Program-made: the position numbers and the translations under genes
Source of the DNA: a virus
IMG/VR virus record: IMGVR_UViG_3300030107_003067
Span: 1-37,961 of that record
Direction: 5' to 3' (one strand)
Length of the DNA: 37,961 nt
Shown: positions 8,810 to 17,036 of the stretch, piece after piece
How positions within the stretch are numbered: the stretch's first letter is position 1
Layout: each line of letters begins with the position of its first letter
The notes under the pieces: model-generated
Told to the model about the DNA's origin: nothing
The model's database searches: none
What the model saw: only the letters and a program-made list of their open reading frames with translations

Positions 8810-11644
8810 ATGGGTTCGATAACTAGATCTCATTCATTTGTATCAGGCGAAAAACCTACTGAAAGTGAGTGGAATGTTGATATAGATCAGCTTTTTACTC
8901 TTGTAAATGGGCAGCTAGATACAAGTAATGTAGACACAACTTCATCAGACGGAGTTAGTGTTTTAAATGCTAATCAGACTATTACAGGTACTAGAACACA
9001 TTCTGGTACTTTAACTATGTCTGATGATATTGATCTTATATTTGGTACAAATAGTGACATTAAAATTCAGTATGATGAAGGTACTGATGATGCGTTGTTA
9101 ATTGATACAGGTGTTGAAGGCGCAGCGTTAGCTGTAGTACTTAAAGCTGATCAAGGTGATGATGCAGGCGATGCTTGGAAACTTAACGTTGCTGATGGAG
9201 GTGTTGTCACTTTAGGAAATGATATTGCTTCTAAAGGTACGTATGTTACTCAACTTACACTAACGCCTAATTCTACAGTAGCAAGTTCTACTACTGCAAT
9301 TGCTGGACATGCAACAGTAGGCGGCAATCTTACAGTTACTGGAGGTGTAACAGTAGCTGGAGCTAGTGCGTTTGATATTGGCGATAGCGATAAATTACTT
9401 TTAGGTGATAGTGATGATTTGCAAGTGTATCATGACGGTAGTAATAGTTATATTGCAAATGCCACAGGCGCACTTAAACTTGCTACTGAAACTTCAGGCA
9501 TAGCAATTACTATTGGTCATAGCACGTCTGAAACTACTGTAGCAGATAATCTTACAGTTACAGGCACTTTAGGTGCAGGAGCTTCTACATTAGCAAGTTT
9601 AGTATGTACTGCAGCGGCTACATTTGGGGGCGGTACTGGATCTTCAGGAGCTACAATTACTACAGGTGGTGCAGGTACATTTGACGGAATTTTGAAAACT
9701 GAAGACACTACAGATGCTACTAGTACTACTGATGGATCGCTACAAACTGATGGTGGGCTTAGTGTAGCAAAAGATGCTGTTATTGGCGATGATCTTAAAT
9801 TGTTGTCTGATTCTTCTGTATTATCGCTAGGAGCTGGTAGTGATGCTACATTAACTCATGACGGCACTACTGGAGTTACAATTGCAGCTAATCCTATAAT
9901 TGTAGATTCTGGCGATGCTTTAACGTTAGATGCACATACTGGCATATTTATTTTTAAAGATGCCGGCAGCGAGGTTTTAAGATTTACTGAAGGCAATAGC
10001 GGTGATGTTACAGTTAAACTTGCTACTAATGGTAAAGATTTAGTATTTACCGATAATGGCGATGCTACAAATATGAAGATTCTGGATGCCGCCGCAGGCA
10101 TTAATGTTCCTGGCGAAATCCAAACTACTAAAATTGCGTATACAGATGGTGATGATGCTATTACTATTGCTGATGGTGGAGGTGTTACTACGTCAAGTAC
10201 ATTGACTATTGGTACTGTTGCAGCAGCAGGTGAAGATACTGATAAGTTTTTAGTGCTTGATAGTAGTGGTAACGTAGACTATCGCACAGGATCTCAAGTA
10301 CTTAGTGATATTGGAGCCGCAGGTTCAGGAAGTGCTACTTTAGCTTACAAAACAATTAGTGTTAGCGGCCAAGATAATGTAGTTGCAGATGCAACTGATG
10401 ATACTTTAACATTAGCGGCGGGTAGTAATATTACTTTAACAACGAATGCAAGTAGCGATACAGTAACTATCGCCGCCGCTTCGGGTGGAGTAGACGCTAC
10501 AAACGGCGTAGATGATCGCATTGCGACATTTGCCGATTCAGATACAATTAATGGCGAGGCCAATCTTACATTTTCGGGCTCTGCACTTACGTGTGTTGGC
10601 ACTGCCGATTTTACGGACAGCAACGGCAATCACGTAAACGTAAATGCTAATCCAGCCAGTGGTCAAAAGGGCTTAGTTTTTGGCTACGACAACAGCAACA
10701 ATTATGGTCAGATCAATGCACTTCATACAGGCACTGAATACAGGCCGATAGATATAGGCGCAAACGCTAATGTGTATTTAGCGTCTAGCTCTGGCGGTGT
10801 TGCTATTGGAACTAACAGTACGTCCAGAACTTTTGAAGTCAATAAATCTACACTCAATGCAATAGTAGATTTCATTAGTCCTAACACTTCTCAAACGGCA
10901 GACCTTTTTAGGATTAATTGCCACAAAAGCGCAAACCAAAACTATTCTTTTGCGAAATTCTATTCGGGATCTGGCTTTGGAGACTCTGAGTTTAACTTTC
11001 GCGGTGATGGGCAGGGGTATTCTGATGGGGGATGGCACACGGGAAACGGCGATTACGCAGAATATTTCGAGTCAACTGATGGCACTGCAATAGACGTTGG
11101 TACATCTGTTGTAATGGATGGTGAAAAAGTACGTGCTTACAACGCATCGTCCGATAGCACTGATAGCATTGTTGGCGTTGTTAGACCAAAAGATGATGGC
11201 AAAATTGCGGCAGTCGTTGGCAACACAGCGTGGAATCATTGGACTAATAAATATCTGACCGATGATTGGGGCGTGTATCTGCGAGAAGACGTTACAGTGT
11301 GGGAGTGGGATGAAGTGCGTTATGCCGATGGAGATGATGTCCCAGAAGACAAGCAGGTCAACGATATTAAGATCGAAGCAGGCTCATGCTACGAGCGCGA
11401 CGAGCTTGCCAAAGACGCATCGTGGACACCGCCAACGGGTGCGACGAGTTCAAACCAAAACGTCCGCAAATTAAATCCAGATTACGATGCATCGCGCACA
11501 TACACGCCACGCGAAGAGCGTACAGAGTGGAATCTGATTGGATTATTGGGACAAGTGCAAATCAAGGCCAATGAGCCAGTGCGACCAACATGGATTAAAA
11601 TGAAGCAAATCAGCGAAAGCGTTGATTTGTATTTAGTGAGATAA
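8810..11644 (+). CDS. Tail fibre/spike with C-terminal Peptidase_G2-like (auto-cleaving chaperone) domain
   Basis: A 944-residue protein. The first roughly 600 residues are Gly/Thr/Asp-rich beta repeats typical of phage fibres (recurring GTSG, LTVTG and DxLxLGDSDDL patterns), with IITGTRTHSG-like trimer-start segments early on. The C-terminal part contains GDYAEYFE at about residue 746, followed by a DG(E)KV..GVV pattern characteristic of the Peptidase_G2 intramolecular chaperone family, which trimerises fibres and then cleaves itself off. Base composition changes inside the gene: hand counts give 17/60 G+C at 9001-9060 but 31/60 in each of 11281-11340 and 11341-11400, suggesting the receptor-binding end was acquired by recombination. 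Strong ribosome site GGGAGGAACAATAA. Host-recognition role is known for such proteins; the specific receptor is unknown. Confidence 0.85.
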   Translation: MGSITRSHSFVSGEKPTESEWNVDIDQLFTLVNGQLDTSNVDTTSSDGVSVLNANQTITGTRTHSGTLTMSDDIDLIFGTNSDIKIQYDEGTDDALLIDTGVEGAALAVVLKADQGDDAGDAWKLNVADGGVVTLGNDIASKGTYVTQLTLTPNSTVASSTTAIAGHATVGGNLTVTGGVTVAGASAFDIGDSDKLLLGDSDDLQVYHDGSNSYIANATGALKLATETSGIAITIGHSTSETTVADNLTVTGTLGAGASTLASLVCTAAATFGGGTGSSGATITTGGAGTFDGILKTEDTTDATSTTDGSLQTDGGLSVAKDAVIGDDLKLLSDSSVLSLGAGSDATLTHDGTTGVTIAANPIIVDSGDALTLDAHTGIFIFKDAGSEVLRFTEGNSGDVTVKLATNGKDLVFTDNGDATNMKILDAAAGINVPGEIQTTKIAYTDGDDAITIADGGGVTTSSTLTIGTVAAAGEDTDKFLVLDSSGNVDYRTGSQVLSDIGAAGSGSATLAYKTISVSGQDNVVADATDDTLTLAAGSNITLTTNASSDTVTIAAASGGVDATNGVDDRIATFADSDTINGEANLTFSGSALTCVGTADFTDSNGNHVNVNANPASGQKGLVFGYDNSNNYGQINALHTGTEYRPIDIGANANVYLASSSGGVAIGTNSTSRTFEVNKSTLNAIVDFISPNTSQTADLFRINCHKSANQNYSFAKFYSGSGFGDSEFNFRGDGQGYSDGGWHTGNGDYAEYFESTDGTAIDVGTSVVMDGEKVRAYNASSDSTDSIVGVVRPKDDGKIAAVVGNTAWNHWTNKYLTDDWGVYLREDVTVWEWDEVRYADGDDVPEDKQVNDIKIEAGSCYERDELAKDASWTPPTGATSSNQNVRKLNPDYDASRTYTPREERTEWNLIGLLGQVQIKANEPVRPTWIKMKQISESVDLYLVR

Positions 11645-11647
11645 TTA

Positions 11648-12058
11648 ATGTTAGGAAAACCACCTCGTGATCCAAAGACTGTGGGTAGTTTTGGCGAATT
11701 ACGACAGCACTACACTCAACTTTGGAAAGAGCTTGACGAATGTAAACGTATGCGCGGTGCTGCAAATAGCGTAGCACGAGCGCGTACGCAAGAAGTTCGT
11801 TCAGCTAAAGCGGAAGTCAAAAAAGCACATGCTGAAGTTGTCACACTTACTAAGAAAGAACATGTTAAGTCTCAAGAAAAATCAAGTGCCGCTTATGCTA
11901 GTACAGCAGCAACGATCCTTATTATTTTTTATCAAGTGATGGAGGTTGCAGGTGGATGGGGCAAGTGGGCACCAGTATTTGAACATGAGGCTACAATCGG
12001 TGTAATGCAGGTAATGATAGGTAGCATAATCGCCTGGTCTATGAGACCGTTACGTTAA
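11648..12058 (+). CDS. Coiled-coil membrane protein, possible holin or lysis accessory
   Basis: 136 residues. A charged, helical N-terminal part (residues 1-78, rich in Lys/Ala/Glu, likely coiled coil) is followed by two hydrophobic segments, around residues 85-102 (ASTAATILIIFYQVMEVA) and 115-132 (IGVMQVMIGSIIAWSM). It starts three bases after the fibre gene and has no clear ribosome site, so translation may be coupled to the fibre stop codon. It stands next to another small membrane protein and close to the endolysin, so a lysis role is likely. It could equally be a membrane-anchored structural protein. No family was recognised. Confidence 0.6.
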   Translation: MLGKPPRDPKTVGSFGELRQHYTQLWKELDECKRMRGAANSVARARTQEVRSAKAEVKKAHAEVVTLTKKEHVKSQEKSSAAYASTAATILIIFYQVMEVAGGWGKWAPVFEHEATIGVMQVMIGSIIAWSMRPLR

Positions 12059-12074
12059 ACAAGGAAAAAATAAA

Positions 12075-12317
12075 GTGCTTGGCAAAATTAAAGAAAACAT
12101 CAAAATTGGATTTGGCGCAAAAGAAACTACAAAAACTGCAAAAGGGGCTGCTGTGGGTGGAGTGGGTGCTTGTGCTTATTCTGTACTTAGCAGTCTTGGG
12201 TATATGCCTGATTCTTTACAATCGCCTGACGTAGTGCCATACGTAGTAGCAGGGCTTTCTGCTATTATTAATTCTATTCGGCAATTTTTTACTAATAATA
12301 TAGGAGACAAACCATGA
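12075..12317 (+). CDS. Small two-helix membrane protein, holin candidate (GTG start)
   Basis: 80 residues with a basic amphipathic N-terminus (KIKENIKIGFGAKETTK) and two hydrophobic stretches: about residues 24-45, Gly/Ala-rich, and about 53-70 (VVPYVVAGLSAIINSI). The size and two-segment layout fit holins, which permeabilise the inner membrane to release the endolysin. The GTG start is chosen because AAGGAAAAAATAAA lies directly upstream; no in-frame ATG gives this length. The stop overlaps the next gene's ATG by four bases (ATGA). Holin assignment is by size, topology and neighbourhood only. Confidence 0.6.
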   Translation: MLGKIKENIKIGFGAKETTKTAKGAAVGGVGACAYSVLSSLGYMPDSLQSPDVVPYVVAGLSAIINSIRQFFTNNIGDKP

Positions 12318-12505
12318 ATAATAAAGTTGCAGAATTGCCTACAAAAGAAAAACCGGCTCCCGAATCTAACGGAGTTGCGGATGAACTTGCAGCTAATGAA
12401 CAAGCGTTTCAAGAACGTGTTGCTCAGTTAATTGCAAGCGATCCTACTGCGTCAAGACTTCAGGGCCGGCTAGAGATTTTAAGAAGTTTAGGGGCTACTG
12501 CATAA
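12314..12505 (+). CDS. Small acidic/Ala-rich hypothetical protein at the end of the late operon
   Basis: 63 residues, with a Pro/Lys/Glu-rich front and a helical back half (FQERVAQLIASDPTASRL). It has a strong ribosome site (ATAGGAGACAAACC) and overlaps the holin-like gene's stop by four bases, so it is probably translated with it. Its last 11 bases overlap the end of the endolysin gene on the other strand, making this the point where the two transcription blocks meet. Not recognised; a regulator of lysis or a minor virion protein are possibilities that cannot be told apart here. Confidence 0.55.
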   Translation: MNNKVAELPTKEKPAPESNGVADELAANEQAFQERVAQLIASDPTASRLQGRLEILRSLGATA

Positions 12506-13019
12506 CTTTAGACTTCCAATTCGTCCAGGTAAGGGGGAAGTAGGATCCATCTTTGATCCGAAACCACCTTGCTCTGGCGTATGGATGGTCTGCACTTCTG
12601 ACGTCTGTATGGAAGCCTGGACGATTCCAATGCGGATAAAGTCCGATACCTTCCCAATAGTTTAAACGTTCGAGAGTAAGGTACATATCAAATAGTTCTT
12701 CAGGGTCTTTAATTCCACAATCCCAATCTTGAGCTAAACCTAAAGATCCAGGAGCTCTTACAACAGAGTTTAATTCTGCTGTTCGTATGTGTTCGCAATC
12801 GTATTTATGCAACGATCCTTTTGAGTGTGTCTTACTCCATACATCTACCGCATCACCATAAGGGTGAATTGGAGTGCCTCCTACAGTTTGGGTAAAGCTC
12901 ATAGGACGTTTAATCCAATCGCGTGTGACGTTGAGTCCGCCAATAAGTTCTGGGTCCATTTTGTGAGGGTTTTCAAACTCTGCGCTACTAATGTTTGGGT
13001 GATTAAATCCTAAACTCAT
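12495..13019 (-). CDS. Endolysin, M15-type zinc peptidase fold
   Basis: 174 residues. It carries the two-part zinc site of the M15 / VanY-like peptidases: HPYGDAVDV with His52 and Asp59, and GFHTDVR with His137. Enzymes of this fold cut peptide bonds in the bacterial cell-wall stem peptide and serve as phage endolysins. There is no signal peptide, so release would depend on a holin; two membrane proteins that could do this lie on the opposite strand next door. Ribosome site GGAG upstream of the ATG. It overlaps the end of the + strand operon tail to tail. The exact bond cut is not predictable from sequence alone. Confidence 0.75.
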   Translation of the reverse strand: MSLGFNHPNISSAEFENPHKMDPELIGGLNVTRDWIKRPMSFTQTVGGTPIHPYGDAVDVWSKTHSKGSLHKYDCEHIRTAELNSVVRAPGSLGLAQDWDCGIKDPEELFDMYLTLERLNYWEGIGLYPHWNRPGFHTDVRSADHPYARARWFRIKDGSYFPLTWTNWKSKVMQ

Positions 13020-13031
13020 ATATAGTCTCCA

Positions 13032-13052
13032 TTAATTCATGATGTGAATTAT
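13032..13052. promoter_or_regulatory. 21-bp palindromic site, copy B
   Basis: TTAATTCA, five bases, then TGAATTAT; seven of eight half-site pairs are symmetric. It fills the short gap between the DUF3987-type gene (it touches its stop codon) and the endolysin start, just before the endolysin ribosome site. It belongs to the four-copy family at 4235, 13032, 21950 and 25859. Confidence 0.55.
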
Positions 13053-14317
13053 TACTTTGCGATGTAGGTGACTTTAGCTCTACCGCCACCTTTTTTTGCT
13101 TTAACTTCTTCTTCAATTACTCTTGCTGCTTTAAGTATGCTTAAACACTCATCTAGTTTATCCTTGTTCATTTTGCGATAGACTGACTTTAAAAGTGATG
13201 TGCGATCTATTTTTCCTGCTTCTTTTATTACTCCTTCTACAATTTTAGTTTCAAAGATTTCATTAGCATATTTGACTTCTTTAAATATAGAATTTAATCC
13301 TTCAAACGTATGATTTATTTTTTCTATAGCATCATGAATATCACACTTGTAAATTATTAATGTACGTCTACGCGCTATTGAAAATGTCATAGCAAGTTTT
13401 AACACATGTGTATGTTCACGTCCAAAAAAACCACTTTGTACATTGTCTAGTGTTTCACTTTCTACTCGTGCATTGTACCAAGACTCAAAATAATCCCATG
13501 CGTCTTGTGTAAGTTGCATTTCTCCTTCCATACCCATACGATGTTCTATGTGATTTACTAATCTATCTTGTAGTTTTTCTAATACACTATCTATTACAGG
13601 ATGTGCAATACGAACATTAGATCGCTCTGAATGCACAAATATAACACGACCTACAAAACCTTGATTAAATACAGAAGAAGTAACATTTTGGGCAATCCAA
13701 TCTGGAGTTGTCGCACTAAGTAATGATACATAGACTTCATACACATAATCTGATCCTGATGTTTTAGTTATGTATTCAAATACATCTGGACAATCATACC
13801 AATCTATGAGTAAATCTACTAAACCATTAGATTGTGCAGCTTTTGACAAAAATACTCCTAATTCTGAGCTAAACAAATAACACGGACGTGATGTACGGTC
13901 TGTTACTACAGGCGTTTTGTCAGATTCTAACATACCTTCTAAACCCCTAGAAGATATAGCTCTGCACAATGCTTCTGGAGTCATCTTACCTGAAAGTATT
14001 GTGCTAAGTCCTTGTGTTAATCCTGAGTCTATTTTATTTTGTGTCGCTCGTCTAAGTAATCCTACCCCTATGTTTATTGCACTACTTTTACGACTCATAG
14101 CTGAGCCTGCCACAAGTATTACATAGTGGTTAGGGTAAAGTTTATCATGCCCTCGTGAAAGCCATACTTTTCTTCCTACAGCTCCACTTAATAAACTTAC
14201 CGCTGTCCAGAAATGAAAATCCCTCGGCGATTCTTGGCCTTTGGTATAATCCAAATACATACTAATAAAATCATTTTGGTATTCCTTTTCTGGCCCTAAA
14301 GAGGATTCATCGAGCAT
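13052..14317 (-). CDS. DUF3987-type ATPase, helicase/primase-like replication protein
   Basis: 421 residues. An N-terminal DFHFWTAVSLLSGAVGR segment (about 33-49) and a P-loop-like GSAMSRKSSA (about 71-80) match the layout of DUF3987 proteins: RecA-like ATPases often found beside primase or polymerase genes and thought to act as replicative helicases. The Walker A is atypical, with Arg where Gly normally precedes the Lys; SRK(S/T/G) variants are familiar in this phage family as I recall it. A likely Walker B is the LFSSELGVFL segment (about 148-157). The C-terminal 70 residues look like a winged-helix DNA-binding domain ending in a basic GGGRAKV tail. It sits downstream of polA in the leftward block and has ribosome site AAAGGGATTAAA. 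It is the only helicase-like gene seen. Confidence 0.7.
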   Translation of the reverse strand: MLDESSLGPEKEYQNDFISMYLDYTKGQESPRDFHFWTAVSLLSGAVGRKVWLSRGHDKLYPNHYVILVAGSAMSRKSSAINIGVGLLRRATQNKIDSGLTQGLSTILSGKMTPEALCRAISSRGLEGMLESDKTPVVTDRTSRPCYLFSSELGVFLSKAAQSNGLVDLLIDWYDCPDVFEYITKTSGSDYVYEVYVSLLSATTPDWIAQNVTSSVFNQGFVGRVIFVHSERSNVRIAHPVIDSVLEKLQDRLVNHIEHRMGMEGEMQLTQDAWDYFESWYNARVESETLDNVQSGFFGREHTHVLKLAMTFSIARRRTLIIYKCDIHDAIEKINHTFEGLNSIFKEVKYANEIFETKIVEGVIKEAGKIDRTSLLKSVYRKMNKDKLDECLSILKAARVIEEEVKAKKGGGRAKVTYIAK

Positions 14318-14333
14318 TTTAATCCCTTTATGG

Positions 14334-14546
14334 CTAAGACTTAGGCATTTCTATAACCTTTGCCGGAGTGATTTCAAGTTTTGATCCTAATTCATTATAC
14401 AATTTAAGTGCGGATTCTGCTGATATATCTAATACTATAGCAGTAACTATGCTGTCGTCTAAAACTGCTATTACTATACTGTCATCATTGTCACTTTCGT
14501 ATATTGACATATTATCAGCTACAGAGTTTTTAATATGAATATGCAT
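14334..14546 (-). CDS. Small acidic hypothetical protein downstream of the structured RNA
   Basis: 70 residues, beta-rich and acidic (ESDNDDSIVIAVLDDSIVTA), ending in a short basic tail. It has a good ribosome site (AAGGAGTAAATT before the ATG). Its leader is filled by the 122-nt four-way-junction element at 14563-14684, whose 3' edge ends just before the ribosome site, so that element may control it. It ends 17 bases before the DUF3987-type gene. Not recognised. Confidence 0.6.
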   Translation of the reverse strand: MHIHIKNSVADNMSIYESDNDDSIVIAVLDDSIVTAIVLDISAESALKLYNELGSKLEITPAKVIEMPKS

Positions 14547-14562
14547 AATTTACTCCTTATAA

Positions 14563-14684
14563 AGCCAAGAGAGAAACTATGGCCTTCCCCAGACTCATAG
14601 GTCTATAGACACCTTAGTATTTCTAAGGTACATATTACATCTATAAACTAAAACCTCCCCCGAAGTTTTAATTCTCTCTTGGCT
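14563..14684 (-). ncRNA. Candidate structured RNA: four-way junction closed by a 13-bp helix
   Basis: Read on the minus strand, the element starts 9 nt after the polA stop and ends just before the ribosome site of the 14546 gene. P1 pairs 14672-14684 with 14563-14575 (13 perfect bp, AGCCAAGAGAGAA). Inside are three adjoining arms. One is a 6-bp hairpin, 14649-14654 with 14665-14670. One is a 10-bp stem, 14639-14648 with 14601-14610, capped by a perfect 7-bp hairpin (14611-14617 with 14623-14629). One is a 5-bp hairpin, 14577-14581 with 14596-14600. The 10-bp stem has two G-U pairs as minus-strand RNA but two A-C mismatches as plus-strand RNA, which points to a minus-strand RNA. The two short-arm loops expose G-rich GGGGGAG and GGGGAAGG. 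It matches no RNA class I recognise. Function is unknown; cis-regulation or RNA processing is inferred from position. Confidence 0.6.
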
Positions 14685-14693
14685 ATATTAATA

Positions 14694-17018
14694 TTATTTA
14701 CATGCTTTCCAATTAGGTCCAGACGCAAAGTCTGCGGGTATTATTAATTCATCTTCCCAATAATACCCAAAACCTGTTGGAATTGGCTTTTCCATTTCTT
14801 CGCAAACTATAGCTTTAATTTGGTCTAAATCCCCTACTCTACATTGCCCTGCCACAGAGTCATGTACCTGAAGCAGTACAGATGCTTCAGGTATGGATTC
14901 TAAGCGAGTTTCTATACGCGCAAGCGATGCATTAATGTGATCTGCTGCTGTAGATTGTGGCACAAATGCTACAGCGGCTCGGTGCAATTGATCTCCCCAA
15001 CGATCTAAAAATATTCTTTGTCGGCCATAAGGAGTACGCATTACTCGATTAGACTTAAGATGTTGAATTGTGTTAATCCACCATTTATGTATGCCTGGTC
15101 TAAGTGTTTTAAAACTGTCAATAAATCTACGCGCATCGTTAAGTGTAAATGTCATAGTAGGTACATATTCATTCATTAAATCTTTGAGTTTACCTGGACC
15201 GACCATATAGTTAATTGCATGAGAAGCGCGTTTACCTATGTCACGATACGAATAATGAGTTCCTTCTACAATATCCCGTACTTGAGCCTCAGAAATTCTA
15301 AACAAAGCCATTGCATTTTCAGCGTGTATGTCACGGCCTTCTTTAAATCCTTGCATATAATTATAATCATTAGCTACATAAGCAGTAATTCTAGCTTCAA
15401 TTTGTGACCCATCAGCTTCCCAAAATACTAAATCTGGATCTGGTATAAACCAATCTCTTTGATCTCCTGGGACATTTTGAAGATTCATACCTTTGTTAAA
15501 TACATCTTTTGAGCTAGAAATTCTTCCTGTGTCTGTTGCTGAAGTTCTATATGATGTACGCATTCTTCCATCAGTATGAACTTTAGCTTCTAAATATGTT
15601 CCTATAATTTTACGCCTGTCACGTACAGCAAGACATTTATCTATAAATTCTGCATGTTTAGGTTGTCTAGGCCTAAGTAATTTTAATGTATGTACATCTG
15701 TAGATGCTGTTTTACGTCCCCGAGCTACTGGAAGTCGTATTCCTTTTGCGCTGAAGTAATCCAACACTTGTTTAGGACTGTTAGGATTAACCCCACACAA
15801 AGCATCATCGGCAAGAATACTACCCACCTCGTTAGTAAGCGTTTCTTTTCGTTGTGACCTAAGATTTTCATCTATATTTACTCCTTTGTGTTCCATACGA
15901 ATTAAGGTTTTTGTAACTGGCATAGCTACAGAATGAAAAAACTTCCAGGCTTTTGTTTCTATTAATTCGTGAGCTAATTTTACGGCTACTTCGTATGTAA
16001 CACAACAATCAATACCATTGTATTCCCATAAAGTATTGTTATAATTACCACTAGTAGCTTCTTTACGCATCTCTTTGTAGAAGTTTTTGTTTGTGTATAT
16101 AGATGCTAAAAGATCTAAACTATGACCCATTTCTGGATGCATTACTGAGTGTGCTACCATAGTGTCCATCCATACATTACGAACTTTAATGCCAAAGTTT
16201 TTAGCTAAATACTGAGCGTCATAATCTAAATTTTGCCCTACTTTAAGTGAGTTATTATTTAATAACTTACCTAAAGCTTTTATTAATTTTATTCTATGTT
16301 TATGTTGTAATTGTGATGTAAAAGGTATTACAATAGCGTCAAGTTCTGATCTTGCTACTCCTACACAAGTTATACATTCTGAGTATGTTTCAATGTCGAA
16401 TGCTAGACATTCCGCATTTTGATAAGACTCAAGAGCTGTTATAAACAATTTAGTTATAAGATCAGAATCTTCCGTTGCATAGTCTTTTTTTAGTTGGCCG
16501 TAATGTATGATATTACGTTTATGATCTAAAATTGAATCATAATCTGTTATTACTCTTGCAGCCTTTTTAGCATCTTTACGGCACAACACTAACCATGAAT
16601 ATTGACGTATTATTGCTATAGGAGCAATCATAGGAATAACAGGGATTTTTCCTCTGTTAGACTGTAGCAATGATCCTCGCCATTTTGTGATGCCAGACTC
16701 AGAACATAAGAATTGTAATGCATATTCTCCTACTGCAATTATTAATTTACGCGGATGTTTTTGTATAACTTTCCAATTAACATCTGCGTATTCAAATGGA
16801 TTTTCTAATACATCTAATTTATTTGCCGGAGCTTGTTTAGGATACACATACATCACTAAACAATCTTTGCGGAAAATACCTGCTCGGGCTAGTATATCAT
16901 CAAACAACATATCTCCTTGCGAGCCTGCAAATGGTTGACCCGCTATAACATCATTTTTAGATGGAGATTCTCCTAGTATTAGAATTTCTGCTTTTTCGTT
17001 GCCTTCTGGTTGTATCAT
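14694..17018 (-). CDS. Family A DNA polymerase with N-terminal uracil-DNA-glycosylase-like domain
   Basis: 774 residues, three domains. Residues 1-165 resemble family 4/5 UDG (GESPS 16-20, GQPFAG 27-32, HPRKLIIAVGEYAL 88-101). The usual catalytic-region His-Pro is Ala132-Pro133, and no iron-sulfur Cys pattern is seen, so glycosylase activity is doubtful. Residues 200-350 are a 3'-5' exonuclease with intact Exo I (Asp208, Glu210), Exo II (Asn263...Asp267) and Exo III (Tyr333...Asp337). Residues 380-774 are the polymerase: motif A ADGSQIE (Asp536), motif B RDIGKRASHAINY (Arg592, Lys596, Tyr604, with His600 at the position numbered 762 in E. coli Pol I), and motif C HDS (719-721) in place of HDE. 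This is the phage replicase. UDG-like N-termini are known on some phage PolA proteins such as that of SPO1. Ribosome site AGGAGTTATAAATTA. Confidence 0.93.
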   Translation of the reverse strand: MIQPEGNEKAEILILGESPSKNDVIAGQPFAGSQGDMLFDDILARAGIFRKDCLVMYVYPKQAPANKLDVLENPFEYADVNWKVIQKHPRKLIIAVGEYALQFLCSESGITKWRGSLLQSNRGKIPVIPMIAPIAIIRQYSWLVLCRKDAKKAARVITDYDSILDHKRNIIHYGQLKKDYATEDSDLITKLFITALESYQNAECLAFDIETYSECITCVGVARSELDAIVIPFTSQLQHKHRIKLIKALGKLLNNNSLKVGQNLDYDAQYLAKNFGIKVRNVWMDTMVAHSVMHPEMGHSLDLLASIYTNKNFYKEMRKEATSGNYNNTLWEYNGIDCCVTYEVAVKLAHELIETKAWKFFHSVAMPVTKTLIRMEHKGVNIDENLRSQRKETLTNEVGSILADDALCGVNPNSPKQVLDYFSAKGIRLPVARGRKTASTDVHTLKLLRPRQPKHAEFIDKCLAVRDRRKIIGTYLEAKVHTDGRMRTSYRTSATDTGRISSSKDVFNKGMNLQNVPGDQRDWFIPDPDLVFWEADGSQIEARITAYVANDYNYMQGFKEGRDIHAENAMALFRISEAQVRDIVEGTHYSYRDIGKRASHAINYMVGPGKLKDLMNEYVPTMTFTLNDARRFIDSFKTLRPGIHKWWINTIQHLKSNRVMRTPYGRQRIFLDRWGDQLHRAAVAFVPQSTAADHINASLARIETRLESIPEASVLLQVHDSVAGQCRVGDLDQIKAIVCEEMEKPIPTGFGYYWEDELIIPADFASGPNWKACK

Positions 17019-17036
17019 TAATTTATAACTCCTGGA

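Noticed and set aside
11262-11574. Plus-strand ORFs of 62-70 codons inside the 3' end of the fibre gene
   Set aside because: They appear only because the segment is G+C-richer and has fewer chance stops; the fibre frame is continuous and carries the domain.
14563-14684. Miniature transposon (MITE), because of the 13-bp terminal inverted repeats
   Set aside because: No target-site duplication is visible at the edges, internal arms are also paired, and G-U pairs specific to one strand indicate selection at RNA level. Not fully excluded.
14563-14684. phi29-type packaging RNA, because of similar length and paired ends
   Set aside because: This phage has a TerS/TerL packaging system and a family A polymerase, unlike phi29 relatives, and the arm layout differs.
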